64,000 nt of DNA from Desulfatitalea tepidiphila (GTDB lineage: Bacteria > Desulfobacterota > Desulfobacteria > Desulfobacterales > Desulfosarcinaceae), in the NCBI RefSeq assembly GCF_001293685.1, contig NZ_BCAG01000003.1, positions 496,001 through 560,000 on the forward strand, read 5' to 3'. The notes beneath the pieces are model-generated. The model was not told where the DNA came from. It did no database searches and saw only the letters and a program-made list of their open reading frames with translations. Below are positions 42,235-49,925 of this stretch, in pieces; position 1 is the first letter of the stretch, and each line of letters opens with the position of its first letter. A program made the position numbers and the translations under genes.

Positions 42235-43380
42235 ATGAAACCAGCTGTACTTACCGGAGAGCATTACATGACGGGCGACGTGGCCTGTGCCGAAGGCGCC
42301 ATGGCGGCCGGTTGCCGATTTTTCGGCGGCTACCCGATCACACCGGCCACGGAGATCGCCGAACACATGTCCGGCCGGCTGCCCGATGTGGGCGGCACCT
42401 TCATCCAGATGGAGGACGAGATCGCGGCCATGGCATCGGTGCTCGGCGCGGCCTGGTCGGGATGCAAGAGCATGACCGCCACATCGGGGCCGGGTTTCAG
42501 CCTGATGATGGAAAACATCGGGCTGGGCGTCTGCACCGAAACCCCCTGCGTGGTGGTCAATGTGCAGCGCGGTGGGCCCTCCACCGGCCTTCCCACCATG
42601 GGGGCCCAGGCCGACATGATGCAGGCGCGCTGGGGTTCCCACGGCGACTACGAGATCATCGCCCTGGCCCCCTGTTCGGCCCAGGAGATTTTCTATCAGA
42701 CCATCACCGCGTTCAACCTGAGCGAGCGCTACCGCACACCGGTGTTCATCATGACCGATGAGATGATCGGCCACATGAGCGAGAAGGTGATTATCCCGCC
42801 GGCCGATCAGATCACGACCGAATGGCGGCCCAAACCCAAGGGTCGCAAGGATCGTTTCCTGCTCTTCAAGCCCGACGCGAACGGTGTGGCGCCCATGCCG
42901 GCGGCCGGCGATGGCTACAATGTCCACGTCACCGGATTGACCCACGACGAAAAGGGCTATCCCGTGATGTCGGTGGAGGCCCAAGAGGAGATGATGGCGC
43001 GCATCAAGCGCAAGATCCTGGGCAACCGCGACGACATCATCATGACCGAGGCGCATGGCCTGGATGACGCCGACATCGTGCTGGTGTCCTATGGCATTTC
43101 GGCCCGCACCAGCATGGCCGCCATGCAGCAGGCGCGGGTCCAGGGCCTCAAGGTCGGCCTGCTGCGGCTGATCACGGTCTGGCCCTTTGCCGAAGATCTT
43201 ATTCAGCGGTTGGCCGAAAGGGTCAAGGGATTCGTGACCGTCGAAGTGAACCTGGGGCAGATTCACCTGGAAGTGCTGCGCGCCGCCGCCGGCAGGGCGC
43301 CCTGTCACCTGGTCGGCCATTCGGGGGGTACCATCATCTCGCCGGACCAGGTGTTGGCCAAGATAAAGGAGGTGTTCTGA
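42235..43380 (+). CDS. korA: 2-oxoacid:ferredoxin oxidoreductase alpha subunit
   Basis: This 381-residue subunit has the pyrimidine-binding pattern GDVACAEGAMAAGCRFFGGYP followed by ITPATEIAEHM, and the active-site stretch SMTATSGPGFSLMMENIG. It is KorA-like in length and lacks the fused gamma domain. Substrate (2-oxoglutarate or branched/aromatic 2-oxoacids) cannot be decided by eye. The start has only GAGAG nearby. The stop overlaps the korB start by one base (TGATG), so translation is coupled. Confidence 0.9.
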   Translation: MKPAVLTGEHYMTGDVACAEGAMAAGCRFFGGYPITPATEIAEHMSGRLPDVGGTFIQMEDEIAAMASVLGAAWSGCKSMTATSGPGFSLMMENIGLGVCTETPCVVVNVQRGGPSTGLPTMGAQADMMQARWGSHGDYEIIALAPCSAQEIFYQTITAFNLSERYRTPVFIMTDEMIGHMSEKVIIPPADQITTEWRPKPKGRKDRFLLFKPDANGVAPMPAAGDGYNVHVTGLTHDEKGYPVMSVEAQEEMMARIKRKILGNRDDIIMTEAHGLDDADIVLVSYGISARTSMAAMQQARVQGLKVGLLRLITVWPFAEDLIQRLAERVKGFVTVEVNLGQIHLEVLRAAAGRAPCHLVGHSGGTIISPDQVLAKIKEVF

Positions 43381-44225
43381 TGTCCGCCACCGCCCAAGCA
43401 TCTGTCATGGCTCCGCCGGAGCATCCCCTCGAGGACCTGATCCGTTCGGACCGTATCCCCCACATCTGGTGCCCGGGCTGCGGCATCGGTACGGCCTTTG
43501 CGGCGTGTCTCACGGCCATGAAGGCCAGCGGCATCGATCTGCAGAAAACCTGCATGGTTTCGGGAATCGGCTGTTCGGGCCGGGCCGCCGGCTACGTGAA
43601 GCTCGATTCGTTTCACACCACCCACGGCCGGGCCATTCCATTCGCCACCGGACTGAAGCTCGGTAACCCGGAACTCAACGTGGTGGTCTTCAGCGGCGAC
43701 GGCGATCTGTTCGCCATCGGCGGTAACCATTTCATCCATGCCGCCCGGCGCAACATGGACCTGACGGTCATCTGCCTCAACAACCTCAACTACGGCATGA
43801 CCGGCGGCCAGGTGGCGGCCACCACCCCGCATCTGGCGCGCACCACCACCACCCCGGTGGGCAATCCCGAATCCCCGTTCAATCTGCCCCTGCTGGCCTG
43901 GGCTTCGGGGGCGACCTACGTGGCCCGCTGGACCGTGCTGCATACGCGCGAGCTGACCGATTGCATCAAAAAGGCGATCACCAAGAGCGGTTTTTCCTTT
44001 ATCGAGGTATTGGGGCCCTGCCCGGTCAACTATGGACGGCGCAACCGGGAAAAGCCCCTCGAAACCCTCAAGCTCTACCGTGATCAGACCATTATCCGGA
44101 ATAACGCCGATCCCGGCGATCTGGAGGTGGATTTCACCAAGAAGGTGGTGCTGGGTGAATTCGTGGACAAGGAGCGGGCCACCTGTATCGAAAACTACGA
44201 CCGAACCTGCCGCCCGGCATTATGA
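43380..44225 (+). CDS. korB: 2-oxoacid:ferredoxin oxidoreductase beta subunit (TPP-binding)
   Basis: This 281-residue subunit binds thiamine diphosphate and a [4Fe-4S] cluster. Seen are WCPGCGIGTAFAAC, SGIGCSGRAAGYV, the TPP motif FSGDGDLFAIGGNHFIHAAR and NLNYGMTGGQ. HTTHGRAIPFATGLKL is typical of the family. It follows korA with a one-base overlap and precedes the gamma subunit by 28 bases. Confidence 0.92.
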   Translation: MSATAQASVMAPPEHPLEDLIRSDRIPHIWCPGCGIGTAFAACLTAMKASGIDLQKTCMVSGIGCSGRAAGYVKLDSFHTTHGRAIPFATGLKLGNPELNVVVFSGDGDLFAIGGNHFIHAARRNMDLTVICLNNLNYGMTGGQVAATTPHLARTTTTPVGNPESPFNLPLLAWASGATYVARWTVLHTRELTDCIKKAITKSGFSFIEVLGPCPVNYGRRNREKPLETLKLYRDQTIIRNNADPGDLEVDFTKKVVLGEFVDKERATCIENYDRTCRPAL

Positions 44226-44253
44226 TCCGGTTCGCCGCAGCGAGGAGTTGACG

Positions 44254-44829
44254 ATGTACAAACAGATCACGATAACCGGTTTCGGTGGCCAGGGGGTGAT
44301 CCTGGCCGGCCGCATCATGGGCGAGGCGGCCGCCATCCTGGACCACCTGGAGAGCACCCTGGTGCAATCCTATGGGCCCGAGTCGCGCGGCGGCGCCTGC
44401 AGTGCCCAGGTGACCATTGCCGATGGACCGATCTATTTCCCCTACATTCAGAACCCCGATATCCTGGTGTGCCTCTCCCAGTCGGGCTACGACAAGCACG
44501 CGGCCACACTCAAAAAGGACGGTGTGTTGATCGTCGAGCAGGACCTGGTCAAGCCCGAAGGCGGGCGGGACTATTTCGCCGTGCCATGCACCCGGTTCGC
44601 CGAAGAGTTGGGCAACAAGATGATGGCCAATATCATCATGGTTGGATTTTTCACGGCCATCACCGGTGCCATTTCATTGGAGGCCGCCCGCGCTACCGTG
44701 GAGAAATCGGTGCCCAAGGCCACCATCGAGAAGAACGTCAAGGCCTTTGAACGCGGCTGGGAGTATGCCCAGGCCACCCTCAAGGGGCGGCGCGAAAAAG
44801 CCGCGGGACGGATAGGAGTCGTGGCATGA
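44254..44829 (+). CDS. korC: 2-oxoacid:ferredoxin oxidoreductase gamma subunit
   Basis: This 191-residue subunit starts ITITGFGGQGVILAGRIM and continues with SYGPESRGGACSAQV, the standard gamma-subunit signatures that form part of the CoA-binding region. GAGGAGTTGACG precedes ATG 44254. Its stop overlaps the start of the next flavoprotein gene as ATGA, which ties the Kor enzyme and the flavoprotein into one translational unit. Confidence 0.92.
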   Translation: MYKQITITGFGGQGVILAGRIMGEAAAILDHLESTLVQSYGPESRGGACSAQVTIADGPIYFPYIQNPDILVCLSQSGYDKHAATLKKDGVLIVEQDLVKPEGGRDYFAVPCTRFAEELGNKMMANIIMVGFFTAITGAISLEAARATVEKSVPKATIEKNVKAFERGWEYAQATLKGRREKAAGRIGVVA

Positions 44830-47800
44830 AACATCCCAAGAACAGGTTGCACAGCGTGGTGATTCTCGGTGCCACCCCGGCCGGCGTGGCGGCGGCCAAC
44901 AAGCTGGGCGAGCTGGGAGTTCCCATCACCCTGGTCGATGTAGACGCCGATCTGGATCGGAAGCTGGCCGCCGAGACCTATCGTCTCGAATCCGGGGTCC
45001 CGTTCAATTATGCCCATCGTCCCGGCCTGATTCGCATCCTGCGCAATGCCAATATCCGCTGCGCCATGCCGGCCCGTGTCCGTTCGGTCAAGCACAGCCA
45101 GCAAGGTTTTCGGGTACAGATCGATCTGCAGCCGACTTACGTGGATGCGGAGCGCTGCACCCTCTGTGGCCGATGCGTCGAACAATGCCCGGTATGCGGG
45201 CCCGACGGCCACCGCCCCATCCAGATGGAAGGCCGGACGGCCCTGCCGGGTCGGGTGGTCATCGACAAGCGGCGCGAACCTTTGTGCCAGGCCAACTGCC
45301 CGCTGGGCGTCAATGTCCAGGGCTACATGGCCCTGACCGCGGCCGGGCGTTACCAGGAAGCCCTGGACCTGATCCGGCAGGACAACGTGCTGCCCGGCAT
45401 TTGCGGACGCGTTTGCACCCATCCCTGCGAGGCCGCCTGCCGGCGCAGCGAAAAAGACGGCGCCCTGGCCATCCGCGACATCAAGCGTTTCGTGGCCGAC
45501 CGGGCCGCCGACCGCAGCGAAACGCTTCCCGAAGCCAGATGGCACGGAGACGGCCCGCCCGTCGCCGTGGTCGGATCCGGTCCGGCCGGTTTGGCCGCGG
45601 CCGCAGATCTGGCCCGTCAGGGATGCGCGGTGACGGTCTATGAGCGGGAAAAAGAGGCGGGCGGACTGCTGCGCTACGGCATCGGTCCCCACCGACTGCC
45701 GCGGGAGATACTGGACGCCGAGCTGGCCGCCATCGCGGCCGAAGGCGTGCGTTTCGTCACCGGTCACGAGGTGACCTTGCCCGAGGGGCTGGTCGAGTTG
45801 AGCCAAAGCCACCGGGCCGTGATCGTCACCACCGGCTCGTGGCTCGACCGCCGCCTGGGGGTCGAGGGCGAGTCTCTCGAGGGGGTGCAGGGGTGCCTCT
45901 CCTTTTTAACTCGCTACTATCGCGGGAAGGCCGGCGACGTCGGCGGCCGGGTGGCCGTTATCGGCGACGGCAATGCCGCCTTTGACCTGGCCCGGGTGCT
46001 CAACCGCATCGGCGCCCGGGTGACCATCATGTCGTGGTTCGGCCGGGAAGAGATTCCCGCAGACAGCGACGAGGTCGAGGCAGCCCTCCAGGAGGGAATC
46101 GACATCCAGGATCGTTGCCAGGTAGTGGGTTTTGCCGGTCGCAACGGGCGGTTCGAAGCGTTGCAGATCCGGGCCACCCGGCCGGGGGCAGCTGACGCCA
46201 ACGGCATCGCCTGGCCCGAGATCGTTCCAGAGAGTGCGGTGGTGGAACAGCCCTTTGACCGGGCCTTCGTGGCCATCGGTCAAGGCGGTGCCTACCGCGT
46301 CACCGGCGCCACCGCCGGCTGGCAAATTAGCGACCGGGGGCTGCTCGTGACCGATGCATCGGGGCAGAGCGGCCTTTCCGGTGTTTATGCGGCCGGCGAT
46401 GCCGTTGCCGGGGCCACATCCGTCGTGCATGCCATGGCCGCCGGCCGCCGGGTGGCCCGGCAGGTGATCCAGGAGCTGCACCTGAAAAGCAATGGCACTG
46501 CCTGCAAACAGATCCATCCCATCCGACCCACGGGACGGGATTTCGATCCGATTCCCGACGATCTGCCGCTCCAGCCGAGAACCGTCATGCCGGAGTTGCC
46601 CCCGTCCCGACGCCGGGCCAATTTCAGTGAGGTGGCCATGGGGTTCGACGAGCGGCTGGCGGAGGCCGAAGCCGGTCGTTGTCTGCAATGCGGCAGCTGC
46701 GCCCAGTGTCTGGCGTGCCTGCCGGTTTGCGAGGCCAACCAGGCTATCCGGCATGACGATCAGATGGAAACCATCCTGGAGAATGCCGGCGTGTTGATCG
46801 TAGCGGACCCTGACCTGGCGCCGGGTATCCGCGGCGACGATGTGATTCGGGCCTACGGACCGCCGGCGGCCAAAAGCGACGTCCACGCCATGATGCTGCG
46901 CGGTTTTTCAGCCGCGGCGCGGGCCATGGTGCTGCTCCAGCAGAATGGCATGCGCATGAAGGGGCAGGGCATCACCTTCGCACCGCCCGATGCCGGCCTG
47001 GACCGCCATGTCCGCATCGGCGTCTTCGCATGCCGATGCAACGATTCCCTCGGCTGGCTGCCCGAGATGGACGCCTGTTTGAAAAGACTGGGTGACCAAC
47101 CGGACGTCGTTTACACCGAAGTGCTGGCCTCGGCCTGCACGCCCGAGGGTATTCAGCGCATGGTCGACAGCGTCCGTGACCGGGGCCTCACCCGACTGGT
47201 GGTGGCCTCTTGCGTCTGCTGTCCGCTCAATTTCGTCTGCAGCGCCTGCACCGATCAGCGCAGCCGGCTCAAACGGGGGCTGTTCGAAGGTACGGGGATC
47301 AGCCGTTCCATGGTGCAGACTTTGAACCTGCGCGGCGAAGTCCTCCGGCACGCGGCGAGTGACGCTGAGCTGGCCGTGCGCCTGTTCGAAGGCATTATGG
47401 CGCGCAGCGTCGGCCGTGCGCGCAAGCTGCTGCCTTTTCCGGCCCCGGCACGCAGTTACAATTTTACCACCGCGGTCATCGGGCAGACCGAAGCGGCCCG
47501 CTATGCGGCGCTGACCCTGGCCCAGGCCGGTTTCGAGGTGCTGATGTTCGGATCGGCGCGTCATCCTCTCGGCGAGTCACCGGACCATCCGAACGTTTTC
47601 GCTTTTGAAGGATCGACCGCCCATGCGGTGAGTGGCACCATCGGAAATTTCCAGATCCATGCCATGTTTGGCGACGCCCCGCGCACCTTCACCGTGGGCG
47701 GCGTCATATTGGGAGAAAAATCCCGCAGCATCGCCATTTATCGTCCCCATGCCGACCTTCCCGGCATGAAGGTGCAGGCCGGCATGCAAAAAGCCGGTTT

Positions 47801-48209
47801 GCCGGGTATCCCCTACATGTACCCCTGCGGCACCTCCATATCGGGGCTTTTTCTCGCCGATCCGCCCGGGATCCAGATTTCCAAGCGGACCAAGGGCGAA
47901 GCGGCGGCGGTTCTCACGGCGGCGGCCATGCCCCGGGGACCGCGTCAGAGCCGGGGCTTTTCGGTGGTGATCGATGCCGCCCTCTGCCGCGGCTGCGGCC
48001 GCTGTCTGAAGGCATGTCCCTATCAGGCGGTCAACCTCAAGCCCAACGGCGATATCGGATTCACCGCAGTGGTGGACGAGGCCCTGTGCAAGGGCTGCGG
48101 TAACTGCATATCGGTCTGCCCATCCAACGCGGCCGATAGTCCTTTTCGCGATCAGGTCTACCTGGAGCAGACCCTGGAAGAGTTGCTGGTCTCCAGCAGC
48201 AGGAGTTGA
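44826..48209 (+). CDS. Large GltD/HdrA-like iron-sulfur flavoprotein
   Basis: This 1127-residue fusion has, in order: a Rossmann-like start (VVILGATPAGVAAANKLGEL, residues 11-30); a ferredoxin motif CTLCGRCVEQC (111-121); GltD-type Fe-S region (154-205, CQANCPLGV, CGRVCTHPCEAAC); FAD motif VAVVGSGPAGLAAA (about 247); NADPH motif VAVIGDGNAAF (about 376); GVYAAGDAVAG; a Cys cluster CLQCGSCAQCLAC; an HdrA N-terminal-like domain (IGVFACRCNDSLGWLP with CSACTDQRS); and a two-cluster ferredoxin tail (CRGCGRCLKAC, CKGCGNCISVC). It should bind NAD(P)H, FAD and several clusters, and link Kor to the Hdr proteins downstream. Start is coupled to korC by ATGA. Function is inferred from modules and neighbours. 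Confidence 0.85.
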   Translation: MKHPKNRLHSVVILGATPAGVAAANKLGELGVPITLVDVDADLDRKLAAETYRLESGVPFNYAHRPGLIRILRNANIRCAMPARVRSVKHSQQGFRVQIDLQPTYVDAERCTLCGRCVEQCPVCGPDGHRPIQMEGRTALPGRVVIDKRREPLCQANCPLGVNVQGYMALTAAGRYQEALDLIRQDNVLPGICGRVCTHPCEAACRRSEKDGALAIRDIKRFVADRAADRSETLPEARWHGDGPPVAVVGSGPAGLAAAADLARQGCAVTVYEREKEAGGLLRYGIGPHRLPREILDAELAAIAAEGVRFVTGHEVTLPEGLVELSQSHRAVIVTTGSWLDRRLGVEGESLEGVQGCLSFLTRYYRGKAGDVGGRVAVIGDGNAAFDLARVLNRIGARVTIMSWFGREEIPADSDEVEAALQEGIDIQDRCQVVGFAGRNGRFEALQIRATRPGAADANGIAWPEIVPESAVVEQPFDRAFVAIGQGGAYRVTGATAGWQISDRGLLVTDASGQSGLSGVYAAGDAVAGATSVVHAMAAGRRVARQVIQELHLKSNGTACKQIHPIRPTGRDFDPIPDDLPLQPRTVMPELPPSRRRANFSEVAMGFDERLAEAEAGRCLQCGSCAQCLACLPVCEANQAIRHDDQMETILENAGVLIVADPDLAPGIRGDDVIRAYGPPAAKSDVHAMMLRGFSAAARAMVLLQQNGMRMKGQGITFAPPDAGLDRHVRIGVFACRCNDSLGWLPEMDACLKRLGDQPDVVYTEVLASACTPEGIQRMVDSVRDRGLTRLVVASCVCCPLNFVCSACTDQRSRLKRGLFEGTGISRSMVQTLNLRGEVLRHAASDAELAVRLFEGIMARSVGRARKLLPFPAPARSYNFTTAVIGQTEAARYAALTLAQAGFEVLMFGSARHPLGESPDHPNVFAFEGSTAHAVSGTIGNFQIHAMFGDAPRTFTVGGVILGEKSRSIAIYRPHADLPGMKVQAGMQKAGLPGIPYMYPCGTSISGLFLADPPGIQISKRTKGEAAAVLTAAAMPRGPRQSRGFSVVIDAALCRGCGRCLKACPYQAVNLKPNGDIGFTAVVDEALCKGCGNCISVCPSNAADSPFRDQVYLEQTLEELLVSSSRS

Positions 48210-48212
48210 TGC

Positions 48213-49799
48213 ATGCCGACCGAGTTTAAAATCGTTTTGTTTTTGTGCAGCTGGGGGCCCCACGCAGCCTTTCAGCGCCTGCAGGACCAGCGGGCGGATA
48301 TTCCCCCGGAGATCAAGATGGTCCGCATCCCATGCAGCGGCCGAATCAGCAAGGCATTGCTGTTCAAGCCGTTTGAAATGGGGGCCGACGGTGTCATCCT
48401 GGTGGGCTGCGCGCCCGGGGCCTGCCGGTACGGCACGGGAACCGAGACGGCCGCCGAGAACACCGAGGATACGCGCCGGATCCTGGACCTGATCGGGTTG
48501 GACGGCGAAAGGGTGCAACTGGGCAATTTTCAGCCCGATGCCGCGGATGATCTTCTGGCCTTTCTCAAGGCGTTTGCGGCCCGCATACGCGAACTGGGGA
48601 AAAGCCCGGTTCGGACTCAGGCGGGCCGGGATCGGTTTACAAGCGAACCGGAGACGGTCGAGGCCATCGTGGCCCGGCACGATGTGTTTGCCTGTCAGGA
48701 CTGCGGCAAATGCACGTCGGCCTGCTCTCTGGCCCTGGCCGGAAAGCCTTTCTCGCCGCGTTATGTGGCCGCCGAGATCATCGCCGGGCATGCCGACCGG
48801 CCCGACGTGCGGGAGTCGGTGAACGCCTGTTTAACTTGCGGCGTCTGCTACGAGCGCTGTCCTTCGGCCGTCAATTTCCCGGAATTCATCAAGGACATGC
48901 GCGCCTATTATCACGAGCGCGACGTATCGGCCGCTCCGGCCCACGGCGGTTTTTTCCAGAGCATGATGCGCGCCATGACCTCCGAACCCCTGGTGCCGAG
49001 GCGCTGGACGCACCTGCCGGAGAGCATTCGCACAAACCCGAAGAGCCGGGTGCTGTTCTTCGGCGGCTGCGCGTCCTACTTCGACATCTTCTTTCATAAA
49101 TTCCTCGCCGTACAGACCGAACGCATCGTCGAAGACAGCCTCAGGCTGCTCAACTTCTTCGATGTGGAACCGGCCCTGATGAGCGACGAGCGGTGCTGCG
49201 GGCACGATCTGCTCTGGTCCGGCGACCGCGAGAATTTTCTTCGCCTGGCCCGGATCAATGCCGACGCCATCGCGGCAACCGGCGCCGAAGAGATCATCAC
49301 GGCTTGTCCCGAATGCTGTCACACCCTCGGCACCGAATACGCGCGTTACGGCATCGAATTGTCGGTGAAGGTGACCCACATGCACGCTTTCCTGGAACGG
49401 GAGATCGGCAAGGGAGCCGTGGCGTTCAAGGCCCCCCAGGGCCGCATGGCCTTTCAGGATGCCTGCCGCCAGAGCCGTTTCGATGGCCAGGCCGATTTGC
49501 CCCGAAAATTGCTCAAACATCTGTGCGCGGATACCACCGATGCGCTGGACGACGACGGGGCGCCGACGCCGTGCTGCGGCAACAGCGCCTGGATCGGTTG
49601 TGATGCCTTCAGCAAACACTTCCAGGTCCAGCGTCTGCAACGGGTGTGTCAAAGCGGTACCACCAACCTGATCACGGCCTGCCCGAAATGCCAGATCCAC
49701 CTGCGCTGTGCCATGGAGGACGTGCTGCGCGGCGACGACCTGAAAGTGGAGACGATGGATCTGGTGAGTGCCATCGCCAGGTCGATTTATTGGGCATGA
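48213..49799 (+). CDS. MvhD-HdrC-HdrB-like fusion
   Basis: This 528-residue protein joins an N-terminal MvhD/FrhD-like domain (VRIPCSGRISKALL, GADGVILVGC) that carries electrons to HdrA, an HdrC-like two-cluster ferredoxin (CQDCGKCTSAC, CLTCGVCYERC), and an HdrB-like part with two Cys-Cys-Gly type sequences (DERCCGHDLLW with ACPECCHTLG; CCGNSAW with ACPKCQIHLRC) that can hold noncubane clusters acting on disulfides or quinones. The start is three bases after the preceding stop, with GGAG upstream. In methanogens the equivalent modules reduce heterodisulfide; the acceptor here is unknown. Confidence 0.88.
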   Translation: MPTEFKIVLFLCSWGPHAAFQRLQDQRADIPPEIKMVRIPCSGRISKALLFKPFEMGADGVILVGCAPGACRYGTGTETAAENTEDTRRILDLIGLDGERVQLGNFQPDAADDLLAFLKAFAARIRELGKSPVRTQAGRDRFTSEPETVEAIVARHDVFACQDCGKCTSACSLALAGKPFSPRYVAAEIIAGHADRPDVRESVNACLTCGVCYERCPSAVNFPEFIKDMRAYYHERDVSAAPAHGGFFQSMMRAMTSEPLVPRRWTHLPESIRTNPKSRVLFFGGCASYFDIFFHKFLAVQTERIVEDSLRLLNFFDVEPALMSDERCCGHDLLWSGDRENFLRLARINADAIAATGAEEIITACPECCHTLGTEYARYGIELSVKVTHMHAFLEREIGKGAVAFKAPQGRMAFQDACRQSRFDGQADLPRKLLKHLCADTTDALDDDGAPTPCCGNSAWIGCDAFSKHFQVQRLQRVCQSGTTNLITACPKCQIHLRCAMEDVLRGDDLKVETMDLVSAIARSIYWA

Positions 49800-49840
49800 A
49801 AAAAAGTAGGAAAGTATGAAAGTACGAAAGTATGAAAGCA
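49800..49840 (+). repeat. 8-bp tandem repeat GAAAGTAN, short array
   Basis: The array reads GTAG, then GAAAGTAT, GAAAGTAC, GAAAGTAT and GAAAGCAG, the same unit as at 16533-16602. It starts right at the stop codon of the MvhD-HdrCB gene and lies before hdrA. Confidence 0.8.
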
Positions 49841-49925
49841 GGGATGTGGCAGAGCAGCAAGGCAGAACGGTATGAATGAGGGAAGATTCAGGTATTCTGC
49901 CGAATTTCTAAAATAGGAAATGATC

